Of a DNA stretch of 40,272 nucleotides, positions 22,343 to 30,379 are shown piece after piece. The position numbers were made by a program, and so were the translations under genes. Position 1 is the first letter of the stretch. Every line of letters begins with the position of its first letter. The DNA is taken from assembly GCA_902386205.1 (NCBI GenBank), contig CABMIH010000029.1:1-40272 (forward strand). The letters run 5' to 3'. Below the pieces are notes generated by a model, which was not told the DNA's origin, searched no databases, and saw nothing but the letters and a program-made list of their open reading frames with translations. The stretch is from an uncultured archaeon. GTDB taxonomy: Archaea; Halobacteriota; Methanosarcinia; Methanosarcinales; Methanoperedenaceae.

Positions 22343-23209
22343 ATGTTAGCAAGCTTTTTAATAACCTTCAGGGAAGCTCTTGAAGCCGCCCTGATAATCG
22401 GGATAATAGCAGCTTATATCAAAAAGCTGGGAAGAAAAGACCTTAACCGATATCTCTATCTTGGAATTGCAGGCGCGATAGCCGCAAGCACAGTAGTTGC
22501 ACTTTTATTCAAACTCATTTACGGCAAGCTTGCAGGCACGGCAGAGCAACTGTTCGAAAGCATTGCGGCCCTCACCGCAGCCGCGGTACTGACGTACATG
22601 ATATTCTGGATGGCGGAAAATTCAAAAAAGATAAAAGGGGAGCTGCAGGAAAAGATAGATGTTTCGATATCAAAAGGCCAGATGGCAGGAATCGCAGCCC
22701 TCTCCTTTGTCGCGGTTTTCAGGGAGGGGGTAGAGACCGTCCTGTTCCTAGGAACACTTGCAATAACTTCACCTGTTGATACGCTTATCGGTTTTGCAGC
22801 CGGTATCCTTACTATTGTTCTCCTGTCGTATATCATGTTCAAAGGGATATACAGGCTTGACGTAAGCAAGTTCTTCAAATATACAAGCATACTATTGATC
22901 CTGTTTTCTGCAGGTCTGGTGGCGACCGGCATACATGAATTCAATGAAGCGGGCATCATACCGCCAATTATAGAACATGTGTGGGACATAAATCCCCCCC
23001 TCAATCCTGATGGTTCATATCCCTTGCTTCATGAGAACGGCCTTATCGGCAGCAGCCTCAAATCCCTTATCGGCTACAACGCCAGTCCCTCGCTGACCGA
23101 GATGCTCGCCTACATTAGCTACTGGATCGTGATAGGAATTTTCGTGTACAGGACCTATAAGACACCCGGTGAGGTGAAAGCGCATGAAAGCAGACACCCC
23201 CAGGATTGA
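22343..23209 (+). CDS. FTR1-family iron permease
   Basis: A 288-residue seven-segment membrane protein of the FTR1/EfeU family, which imports ferrous or ferric iron. Both signature motifs are present: REALEAAL in the first segment and REGVETVLFLG in the fourth, whose glutamates bind iron. ATG 22343 follows GGAGTGAG; an in-frame GTG at 22334 is less likely. First gene of the iron operon and directly downstream of the two operators. It overlaps the regulator gene by 26 nt. Confidence 0.92.
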   Translation: MLASFLITFREALEAALIIGIIAAYIKKLGRKDLNRYLYLGIAGAIAASTVVALLFKLIYGKLAGTAEQLFESIAALTAAAVLTYMIFWMAENSKKIKGELQEKIDVSISKGQMAGIAALSFVAVFREGVETVLFLGTLAITSPVDTLIGFAAGILTIVLLSYIMFKGIYRLDVSKFFKYTSILLILFSAGLVATGIHEFNEAGIIPPIIEHVWDINPPLNPDGSYPLLHENGLIGSSLKSLIGYNASPSLTEMLAYISYWIVIGIFVYRTYKTPGEVKAHESRHPQD

Positions 23210-23834
23210 AGAATATCTTGAATCCATTTATAAACTCCAGCAGGATGAACATCCTGTAACCACATCCCGCCTTGCTGAACACCTGAAACTCTCGGCGCCA
23301 TCGGTTTCTGAAATGGTAAAAAAACTTGCGCAAAAGAAACTGGTCAACCATACTGAAAAAGGCGTCTGCCTCACGCAGGAAGGAAACCGGATAGCCAAAA
23401 AAGTCATCCGGAGGCACCGCCTGTCAGAACGGTTGCTTACCGATATCCTGGGATTCAGGTGGGATGAGGTCCATGATGAAGCATGCAGGCTGGAACATGC
23501 GATAAGCCCGGAAATGGAAAAACATATCGAAGAAAGCCTGGGAAACCCGAAAACATGCCCCCACGGCTTCCCGATCCCAGACGAGAACGGCGTCATTGCA
23601 AAAGAAAAACTCCGGCCCCTTTCTGAATTAAAAGCTTCAGACAAAGGGATCATAGTGAGTGTTTTTGAAGAGGACCCCAAAATGCTTCAGTATCTTGCGA
23701 CCCTCGGATTGATCCCCGAGGTATGTGTAAGAGTGGAAGAAGTGGCACCCTTCGGGGGGCCGCTTATCGTTTGTGTTTCAGGTTCAAGGTATGCACTCGG
23801 AAGGGAAGTAGCCTCAAAGATAAAGGTGAAATGA
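23184..23834 (+). CDS. DtxR/IdeR-family iron-dependent repressor with FeoA-like domain
   Basis: A 216-residue regulator. Residues 1-65 are the winged helix (IEEYLESIYKLQQDEHPVTT, SAPSVSEMVKKLAQKKLV). Residues 66-130 are the metal-binding dimerisation domain (RRHRLSERLLTDILGFRWDE, DEACRLEHAIS). Residues ~145-216 are an SH3-like FeoA domain. With Fe(II) such proteins bind inverted repeats and repress uptake genes; the two operators upstream of this operon fit autoregulation. Overlaps the FTR1 gene by 26 nt and feoB by ATGA, so all are coupled. Confidence 0.93.
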   Translation: MKADTPRIEEYLESIYKLQQDEHPVTTSRLAEHLKLSAPSVSEMVKKLAQKKLVNHTEKGVCLTQEGNRIAKKVIRRHRLSERLLTDILGFRWDEVHDEACRLEHAISPEMEKHIEESLGNPKTCPHGFPIPDENGVIAKEKLRPLSELKASDKGIIVSVFEEDPKMLQYLATLGLIPEVCVRVEEVAPFGGPLIVCVSGSRYALGREVASKIKVK

Positions 23835-25837
23835 TGCTTTCGTGCCATGGTACACTAAAGGATATAAAAGGCAACACCGACTTTATTTTTGTGCTTGCAG
23901 GCAATCCCAACGTGGGAAAATCAAGCATATTCAACCGCCTTACAGGAATGGGAGTGGTCACTGCCAACTATCCCGGTAAAACAGTGGAATTGAATATGGC
24001 GACCACGGATTTTAAGGATCTCAAGATCGGTATCATCGACCTCCCCGGAAGTTATGCTCTCGGCGCTGTATCTGAGGACCAGTGGGTAGCCCGCAGGGCC
24101 GTTCTTGACAGCCATCCCGATGCAGCCGTAATGATCCTTGATGCCACCAACCTTGCAAGGAACCTCTACATGATGCTCCAGTTCATTGACCTTGGCATTC
24201 CTCTTGTTGCGGCGCTGAACCTTATAGACGAAGCTGAAAAAAGAAATATCATAATCGACGCCGGAAAGCTTTCAGGACTCCTTGGTGTCCCTGTAGTCCC
24301 GACAATAGCAACGACCGGGCACGGGCTTGATGAACTGATACAGGCTGCTGTGGATATTGCAGGTAAAAAAACAGGGATCAAATATGGCCTGCGATACGGG
24401 CTGGATATTGAAGCGAACATAAAGAAAGTCGAAGACCTGATATCACCATATGGTTTTGGGATCGCTTCCCGGGCACTGGCAATACTGCTCCTTGAAGAAG
24501 ATGCGGAGTTCGTGGAGCTTGTAAAAAGCCATCCGGATGGAAATCAAGTTCTTGAAGAAGTAAGAAAGATCAGCAGGGATATAGAAAAAAAGCACGGCGA
24601 AAAGACACCGCTGCGGATCGCCAGGGAAAGGCACGGGCTTGCCGGGGCTATTGCATCGCAGGTACAGGGCGACGTTTCACCCATTAGATCAGACAGGCTC
24701 TGGGCTTACACCACTTCACCAGTCACCGGAATACCATTGCTCATAGGCGTGATGGGGATTATCTTCGGTTTCCTGTTTTATGGCGGGGACCTGCTTTCGA
24801 CGTTCTTAAGCGGGCACTGGGCATCGTATATTTCCCCTGTGATCGACGGTGCGATATTCTATGTTCTGGGTGAGGGACATATGGGTAAAATACTGGTATG
24901 GGGATTTGACGCCGGCATCCTGGCAGCGCTTGCTGTCGGGATACCTTATGTGCTCACTTTCTATTTCATGCTCGCCTTCCTCGAAGATACCGGATACCTG
25001 AACTCAGTGGCTTTCCTGACAGACAGGCTGATGCACAAGTTCGGGCTCCACGGGCGCGCAATTATCCCGCTTGTGGCGGGTGCAGGGTGCAATGTGCCGG
25101 CCATCATAGGTACGCGGGTACTTACGACCATGCGCGAGCGGACAATAGCCAGTACGCTGATCACACTCATCCCGTGCAGCGCAAGGACGGCTGTGATCCT
25201 GGGCGCAGTCTCATTGTTCGTTGGCTGGAAACCGGCCGTCGCTATATATGTTATCGTGCTTGTACTTGTGTTCCTTGTCGGTATAGGGCTTAACAGGGTC
25301 ATGCCCGGCACTTCCACAGGGCTTGTTATGGAGATGTTCCCCTTCAGGGCGCCCCTGATGTCAAATATCTTCAAAAAAACCTGGTTCAGGTTCAGGGATT
25401 TCGTGTTCGTGGCGTTCCCGATAGTCCTTGTGGGCTCCCTTGTGCTCGGGGCGCTCTATGAGACCGGATACCTGTGGAAACTTTCATCCCCGTTATCTCC
25501 AGTAGTCGAAGGATGGCTCGGCCTTCCTGCTGTAGCAGGATTGACTTTAATATTTGCCATCCTCAGGAAAGAACTTGCTCTCCAGCTCCTTGTCACGCTT
25601 GCAGTGGTTATGTACGGGGGCGGCGCGAAGAACCTGCTGCTGTTCATGACCCCGGCGCAATTGTTCGTGTATGCTCTGGTGAACACTATCTATATTCCAT
25701 GCGTTGCCACTATTGCTGTTCTCGGTCGCGAGCTTGGCTGGAAGCGTGCGGGAGGTATTATGGCCTTTACTGTAACTCTTGCAATACTGATCGGTGGTCT
25801 TGCTTACAGGTTCATTGTATATTTCCGGCTTTTATGA
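23831..25837 (+). CDS. feoB: Ferrous iron transporter FeoB
   Basis: A 668-residue protein. The N-terminal G domain has G1 GNPNVGKSS, G3 DLPGSYAL and NLIDEAEKR in the G4 position, followed by a helical GDI-like region. The membrane part has two Gate-like regions, with GCNVPAIIGTRVL and PCSARTAVILGA holding the conserved cysteines. Start is ATG 23831 or the adjacent ATG 23834; AAGGTGA spacing favours the second. An upstream in-frame extension into the regulator gene is rejected. No separate feoA gene is seen; the regulator's FeoA-like domain may be relevant. Confidence 0.95.
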   Translation: MMLSCHGTLKDIKGNTDFIFVLAGNPNVGKSSIFNRLTGMGVVTANYPGKTVELNMATTDFKDLKIGIIDLPGSYALGAVSEDQWVARRAVLDSHPDAAVMILDATNLARNLYMMLQFIDLGIPLVAALNLIDEAEKRNIIIDAGKLSGLLGVPVVPTIATTGHGLDELIQAAVDIAGKKTGIKYGLRYGLDIEANIKKVEDLISPYGFGIASRALAILLLEEDAEFVELVKSHPDGNQVLEEVRKISRDIEKKHGEKTPLRIARERHGLAGAIASQVQGDVSPIRSDRLWAYTTSPVTGIPLLIGVMGIIFGFLFYGGDLLSTFLSGHWASYISPVIDGAIFYVLGEGHMGKILVWGFDAGILAALAVGIPYVLTFYFMLAFLEDTGYLNSVAFLTDRLMHKFGLHGRAIIPLVAGAGCNVPAIIGTRVLTTMRERTIASTLITLIPCSARTAVILGAVSLFVGWKPAVAIYVIVLVLVFLVGIGLNRVMPGTSTGLVMEMFPFRAPLMSNIFKKTWFRFRDFVFVAFPIVLVGSLVLGALYETGYLWKLSSPLSPVVEGWLGLPAVAGLTLIFAILRKELALQLLVTLAVVMYGGGAKNLLLFMTPAQLFVYALVNTIYIPCVATIAVLGRELGWKRAGGIMAFTVTLAILIGGLAYRFIVYFRLL

Positions 25838-25971
25838 AGATCCAGTGTCCATTGTGCGGTATCAGGTTTGACCCCAAAGATAACAGTAGCTGCATGGCAT
25901 GCCCGCACTTTGCGAAATGCGGCCTTTTGCTATGCCCTAACTGCGGGCATGAATTCCCGGGGGACAGATGA
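25834..25971 (+). CDS. Small cysteine-rich protein at the end of the feoB operon
   Basis: A 45-residue protein with CxxC pairs CPLC, CMAC and CPNC and an additional Cys (FAKC), enough for one or two zinc or Fe-S sites. Its ATG overlaps the feoB stop (ATGA), so it is translated with FeoB. Position is that of FeoC-like accessory proteins, some of which bind an Fe-S cluster and affect FeoB stability, but the sequence is not a FeoC winged helix. Role in iron sensing or FeoB assembly is inference. Confidence 0.75.
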   Translation: MKIQCPLCGIRFDPKDNSSCMACPHFAKCGLLLCPNCGHEFPGDR

Positions 25972-26011
25972 CCGCCGGAAAATATATATCGTCGATTGAC
26001 GTAATAAAATT

Positions 26012-26075
26012 AGGCAAAAGCCGACAACTATTTCCTCCTATCCCGTCAACGATTCATTTCTTCCGGCTTTTGCCT
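26012..26075. other. Perfect 12-bp inverted repeat downstream of the iron operon
   Basis: AGGCAAAAGCCG (26012-26023) and CGGCTTTTGCCT (26064-26075) are perfectly complementary with a 40-nt interior. A second short pair, TTGACG (25996-26001) and CGTCAA (26044-26049), is interleaved with it, so both could form only as a pseudoknot or as alternatives. A T-run at 26091-26098 follows. The most economical reading is terminator or 3' UTR structure of the feo operon; a small RNA is possible. The rest of 25972-26238 holds nothing gene-like. Confidence 0.4.
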
Positions 26076-26238
26076 GAAATTAAAAAAAAACCTTTTTTAA
26101 GACAATAAAAAACTAAAGTAAACTAAAAAAACACGTTAAAAACTAAAAGAATCCTGAAAACGCTCGATAAACTTAAATTAATGCCAATTATAGGTTTGCG
26201 TGATACCCGGATAAGGGTAGGAAAAGGAGAAAAATGTT

Positions 26239-26631
26239 ATGGAAACTATGGATGGATATATTATATATAAATATATGGAATTTTTTATAATACCGCTATA
26301 TTTAATTTTGACCTTTTTGTTCGTTCAAATATGGTTTATATGGAAAGATGTTGATAAGAATGAATTAGTTCATTTTCTTGCAAATGAAGCTTTTTTCAAA
26401 AAAAACTGCCTCTATGTTCTTATTTTCAGTGTGAGTTTCATGTTCCATGAGATCCTTGAGGGAACGGGACTGCCGTATAAGACGATCTTTTTTGAATTAT
26501 TTGAAATAGTGGCGCTTCTTTTCATTGCGTTGTTCGCATATAACTGGCATAGCGCATTAAAAACATGTGCGTCTAAAAAGGCGTTGCCTATTGAACTCAC
26601 GAATTTTTCTGATAACAGCAGTAGTACCTGA
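26239..26631 (+). CDS. Small membrane protein of unknown function
   Basis: A 130-residue protein with three hydrophobic segments (about residues 14-36, 57-73 and 82-100) and a polar Ser/Thr/Asn-rich tail. FMFHEILEGTG between the second and third segments has polar residues (His, Glu, Glu) that might bind a metal or cofactor. AAAGGAG at 26224-26230 precedes ATG 26239. No family recognised, and the flanking genes give no functional hint. Confidence 0.65.
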   Translation: METMDGYIIYKYMEFFIIPLYLILTFLFVQIWFIWKDVDKNELVHFLANEAFFKKNCLYVLIFSVSFMFHEILEGTGLPYKTIFFELFEIVALLFIALFAYNWHSALKTCASKKALPIELTNFSDNSSST

Positions 26632-26861
26632 AAACATATTCGATCTTATTTTTTTTTAGGAATTTCATACTCCTATAAAGCAGTCTTGGAAATAGACAAG
26701 AAGTGGTTGTGAAACGCCAATAACAAATCCATTATACGATTGGAAGTCCCTGCGAAATCTTTATGGTGCATACTTTCCACTCGATATTTATAAAAACTCT
26801 AATCTGTCATTCCATGTTTATAATGTAGTAAAGTTGGATTTATTTGAAAGGAGGTAACAGT

Positions 26862-27335
26862 ATGAATAGTCATGATGTACAAATTGTGAAACTTGAACCT
26901 ATGCGGGCTGCAAGTGTATATGCATTCGGGATAAGTCCTGAGGGAGATGCCTGGCAGAAGCTTGTTGCATGGGCAAAACCGAAAGGTTTACTTAAAAGCA
27001 TCAACGAACATACAATCTTTGGTTTCAATAATCCTAACCCTCTATCCGATAGTTCCAAATATGGATATGAGCTCTGGATCAAAGTTTCTTCTGAAATTGA
27101 GCCCGATGGAGAAGTACGAATAATCGAATTCCATGGTGGCCCATATGCTGTTATTAGATGCGAAGCTCTTGGACAACCATATAAGAACATCCCTGCTGCC
27201 TGGCAGCGCCTTGTTGGTTGGTGTGAAATTAACAATTACAAACCCGGCTATCACCAATTTCTGGAAAAATTCATTACTGCCGGGGATGATCCCGATAATC
27301 TCATTTTGGACTTATATTATCCAATAAGGGATTAG
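26862..27335 (+). CDS. GyrI-like / AraC-effector-binding-domain protein
   Basis: A 157-residue single-domain protein of the GyrI-like/SOUL superfamily: VQIVKLEPMRAASVYAFGIS start, AWQKLVAWAKPKG, YGYELWIKVSSE and a closing PDNLILDLYYPIRD, as in standalone effector-binding proteins. Family members bind hydrophobic small molecules, and some hydrolyse toxic compounds. ATG 26862 with AAAGGAGGT (26848-26856) is preferred over an upstream in-frame start. A monocistronic unit; ligand unknown. Confidence 0.8.
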   Translation: MNSHDVQIVKLEPMRAASVYAFGISPEGDAWQKLVAWAKPKGLLKSINEHTIFGFNNPNPLSDSSKYGYELWIKVSSEIEPDGEVRIIEFHGGPYAVIRCEALGQPYKNIPAAWQRLVGWCEINNYKPGYHQFLEKFITAGDDPDNLILDLYYPIRD

Positions 27336-27435
27336 AAAATCACATATCAGTTCCTCTAAAAAGCCTTTCTATCTAATCGTAGTTCAACGTTTCAAATCGA
27401 TAGTTTTAATTAGTGTTATAACCGAAAGACGATTT

Positions 27436-27699
27436 ATGAAATGTAAAGAGTGTGGCTATGAATTTAGTAGCAATGCAAAATTCTGTCCTGAATGTGGGAA
27501 GCCCGCATCATTGGGAAACAATAAAGTAAATTGTAGAAAATGCGACTATGAAATGGAGGGCAATTTAAAATTCTGTCCCGAATGCGGAGAATCTGTTCGT
27601 AGTGATAATAGAGGACGAAGGGATAAAGGAGACGATGATGATGAAGGAGGGATATTAGGCGGATTAGGTGATATTGTCGGTAAGATATTTGGTGGCTAA
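27436..27699 (+). CDS. Double zinc-ribbon protein
   Basis: An 87-residue protein with two zinc ribbons, each with two CxxC knuckles: MKCKECGYEFSSNAKFCPEC and NCRKCDYEMEGNLKFCPECG. A charged, Asp-rich linker and a glycine-rich tail (GGILGGLGDIVGKIFGG) follow; the tail is amphipathic and might touch a membrane. Short zinc-ribbon proteins like this are common in archaea and mostly uncharacterised. Confidence 0.75.
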   Translation: MKCKECGYEFSSNAKFCPECGKPASLGNNKVNCRKCDYEMEGNLKFCPECGESVRSDNRGRRDKGDDDDEGGILGGLGDIVGKIFGG

Positions 27700-27733
27700 G
27701 AAATCGGTTGTGTTTCATCAGCCATTTTTTTAT

Positions 27734-27883
27734 TTAATCATCCACTTTATTAGCCAGGTCGCACTTTAAATAATGATACACTGCCTTAGAAATGGCCTCT
27801 TTAATTGAGGACTCCCCGGACTTTTCTTTCAGAGCGATCACATCTTCCTGTGGAAGCACAGACTGGACATGGACAAATTTCAT
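27734..27883 (-). CDS. Small helical protein, DUF5371-like
   Basis: A 49-residue ORF from ATG 27883, beginning MKFVHVQSVLPQEDVIALKE and continuing SSIKEAISKAVYHYLKC. The strand-helix-helix pattern resembles small methanogen proteins of the DUF5371 type and of ribbon-helix-helix DNA-binding domains. It converges on the zinc-ribbon gene. The family recall is moderate; the coding pattern is convincing. Confidence 0.6.
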   Translation of the reverse strand: MKFVHVQSVLPQEDVIALKEKSGESSIKEAISKAVYHYLKCDLANKVDD

Positions 27884-28025
27884 ACGAATATCCTGAGACG
27901 AAACAAATATTCACCTTATAATAATAGTTAGCTTCACATTGAGATAAACAAAGGTGTGAAGTTTAGAGCATCGGTATTTACTATGGAAGCGACAGGTATT
28001 TACAATTGATAAAAAATATGCTATT

Positions 28026-29033
28026 ATGATTTGTCCCACATGCGGCGGAGAATGCGTGCAGCCCGCTGAAAAAGTACTTGATGAAATATTCGGGATGTAC
28101 ATGGCATGCGCTTCATGCCAGCCTGAACCGTCCTTCAATAAGAGCGCCCCGTTCCATGAAAAAATTGACAGCGAATCCGGGCGCTGCAAGAAATGCGGCC
28201 GGAGGCATATTGACTTTGTTATGGGGAACGTATTGACGTTGCTCAAAGAGAATGGTCTTTTCCCTGAAGAGTCCGCGCTCAAAGAAGTGGGAACACCGCT
28301 CATCTCTTTTGGTTTCCAGGTGCCATACCCGCCGAGGCTCGGAAAAAAAAGCCTTGTACTGATAATGGATTCAGTCACAAAAGAACTGGCCGGTAAAATC
28401 GTGGCTGAGGTTCCCGAAGTGAAGGGAGTGATCAAAAGAAAAGGATCACAATCGCAGAGTGTCGGAATTCTGGATACCGGCGCCACGCCGCATACATATG
28501 AACTTCTTTCAGGTTGCGATATGCGTTGCGATGTCGTATCCTCGATTTTCGGCGAGTTTTGCATCTATAAAAACCAGTCCATGATACACATTGAATTCAA
28601 TAATTCAAAAATCCGGGAACTTGAGAGGTTATATCTTAACGGGGATCTTGATAATTCTTCTGTGCTTGATGGTTTTTGCGGGCCCGGGACGCTTGGGCTT
28701 TTAAGTGTCGCAGGGGGTGCAAGAAAAGTCATTTTCAACGATGCATGGCTTCCCGCCCTCAGGAACACCATTTTAAATATCAGGGCCAATTCAGGTATTC
28801 TGGGCGTGGATATTGAGTCTGAAACCAGTGGTCAAAATAAGCTCATAGGGGACGAACCGGTACTCCTGGCAAAAGCCGGGGGAAAGGCGGAAATCCTGAT
28901 ATATCACGGGGATATAAGAAAACTGGAAGTAAAGGATTGCGATATTTGCCTGATAGACACATTCCCTTCAATAAACCCTGCCGGGTTTATACCATTGTGC
29001 AGGGAGATGGCAAAAAAAATTGTGGTTATTTAG
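28026..29033 (+). CDS. Class I methyltransferase with N-terminal zinc ribbon, Trm5/Met10-like
   Basis: A 335-residue protein. The N-terminal 60 residues have four cysteine pairs or near-pairs (CPTCGGEC, CASCQPE, CKKCGRRH), a zinc-binding module. The C-terminal half has a SAM fold with DGFCGPGTLGLLSVAGGARK (motif I), IFNDAWLPALRNTILNIRAN and DICLIDTFPS (motif IV), similar to the Trm5/Met10 lineage of RNA methyltransferases. The target is unknown; methanogen-conserved homologs exist as far as I recall. Overlaps the convergent regulator gene by 8 nt. Confidence 0.75.
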   Translation: MICPTCGGECVQPAEKVLDEIFGMYMACASCQPEPSFNKSAPFHEKIDSESGRCKKCGRRHIDFVMGNVLTLLKENGLFPEESALKEVGTPLISFGFQVPYPPRLGKKSLVLIMDSVTKELAGKIVAEVPEVKGVIKRKGSQSQSVGILDTGATPHTYELLSGCDMRCDVVSSIFGEFCIYKNQSMIHIEFNNSKIRELERLYLNGDLDNSSVLDGFCGPGTLGLLSVAGGARKVIFNDAWLPALRNTILNIRANSGILGVDIESETSGQNKLIGDEPVLLAKAGGKAEILIYHGDIRKLEVKDCDICLIDTFPSINPAGFIPLCREMAKKIVVI

Positions 29034-30075
29034 TCCCGCAGCAGACATGTTTCAAAACAATAAGGCTTGTGGAATATTTTGCTTCATACTCATGGCCGTT
29101 CGCTTTCAGGAGGGATAAATAAAAATCCCGTATTTTCTCCACAGCTTTTTCATTTTTATAACTATGGTATATGTTGAATCCGTCATTGAGTAATTCTATT
29201 TTATCTATGATCAGCAAAGATTCATGCGTTTTTTTTAGCATTTGCAGGAAATCAGGATGAGATATGTTTGATATATGTCTTTTTGAAATCGATTCGAATA
29301 ACCTTGAATCAAGTGGAATGTTACAGGTGAGTAGTTCTTCATAATGGTCTTTATGCAAAGAAACCATATTGTAATCAACAGATTTATATATTTCAATAAG
29401 GTTTTTCCAGAATTCCTTTTTTGATACGAACTCGCCTATAGCCTGTTTTAAAGGTCCAAAATACTTCCTCGAAACAAGTGGATATGTTCCCTGGTCTCTT
29501 TTTTTTAGATCAATACGAACCGTGGTAGCGCGCGGGTGGATCACATCAATATCCAGGCCTTTGTTATTGGCCAGGAACATTATCACAAGCTGGGAAAGAA
29601 AATCCCGGTACAATTCATTATTTCCTGCAATTGTAACAGTTGCATTTGCAGGATTGACATCATCAATGCAGAATATGGATACTTCGCAGTTCCATCCGGA
29701 TTCACGGCTGATCTCATTAATTCGCCTGTCCAGCTCTGATACGGTCTTGATTTTCAATGGATCGATGAGTTCATCAAGTATTTCATCATCAAGAGGAACA
29801 CCCCTGGTCCATTTTAACATCCACTGGAATATCGGGCTGCAAAGCAGAACATTTTTTCCGGTTTCTATGGATTTCTCCCTGGGGGTCATCTCTTTTTTTT
29901 CAGCGGCGATGTTTGATAAAACGTTTTCGACAGTGCCATATCGGTGAAGCGCCGCTTCGGCAATATCGACAGCATCCCGGATAGCAGCGCTCAGGTTACC
30001 ATCATGCTTCCTGGTCAAAGGCTCGATTTTTTTCAGATGAGTCTCTTCCAGCGATATGTTTTTCCTCACTACCAT
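29026..30075 (-). CDS. Ribbon-helix-helix regulator with large C-terminal domain
   Basis: A 349-residue protein. Residues 1-45 form an RHH DNA-binding domain (VVRKNISLEETHLKKIEPLT, NLSAAIRDAVDIAEAALHRYG). The remaining 300 residues are a soluble alpha/beta domain of unknown type, with a pair of cysteines at the very end (KHVCCGTK) and one in the middle (GWNCEVSIFC). It may sense a ligand and act as a transcription regulator. No ribosome-binding site precedes ATG 30075, suggesting a leaderless or short-leader mRNA. Targets unknown; purL is the divergent neighbour. Confidence 0.7.
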   Translation of the reverse strand: MVVRKNISLEETHLKKIEPLTRKHDGNLSAAIRDAVDIAEAALHRYGTVENVLSNIAAEKKEMTPREKSIETGKNVLLCSPIFQWMLKWTRGVPLDDEILDELIDPLKIKTVSELDRRINEISRESGWNCEVSIFCIDDVNPANATVTIAGNNELYRDFLSQLVIMFLANNKGLDIDVIHPRATTVRIDLKKRDQGTYPLVSRKYFGPLKQAIGEFVSKKEFWKNLIEIYKSVDYNMVSLHKDHYEELLTCNIPLDSRLFESISKRHISNISHPDFLQMLKKTHESLLIIDKIELLNDGFNIYHSYKNEKAVEKIRDFYLSLLKANGHEYEAKYSTSLIVLKHVCCGTK

Positions 30076-30240
30076 ATTTTATTACTACCAGTGTGTTACT
30101 GAATTTAATGTCTAATAAATCTTTTCACATTTAATACAAAATAATGCTATTTGAGTGATACTTTAATCACAACTGTATATTTAGCAGTGCTACTACAACA
30201 TTTAGATGATGATGAATTAACAGGATAGGAAAACCGGCAG

Positions 30241-30331
30241 GTTGGGAAGTGGGTTCATCATAAATGGCAGATTGGGAAATGACTTCAAAATAGATTGCGG
30301 GTTGGGGAGTGGGTCATCATCTGCCATTTAT
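30241..30331 (+). repeat. Three 30-bp tandem repeats and an 11-bp inverted repeat upstream of purL
   Basis: Units begin at 30241, 30271 and 30301 with the shared core (G/A)TTGGGRARTG; outer units 1 and 3 also share GGGT..CATCAT. ATAAATGGCAG (30260-30270) and CTGCCATTTAT (30321-30331) are perfectly complementary around a 50-nt loop. They lie upstream of a TATA-like stretch (TATTATTTTATA, near 30341-30352), hence at a position where a transcription factor could bind, or in the leader if transcription starts further up. Confidence 0.55.
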
Positions 30332-30379
30332 TTTACAGCATATTATTTTATACCATGGCTCATCAATAAGGAAAGAATA

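Noticed and set aside
23723-23830. N-terminal extension of FeoB into the regulator gene
   Set aside because: The region codes for the regulator's FeoA-like domain in another frame; ATG 23831/23834 with AAGGTGA fits better.
30241-30331. CRISPR-like array (three 30-bp units)
   Set aside because: The units are contiguous and diverged, with no unique spacers between them and no cas genes in the window.
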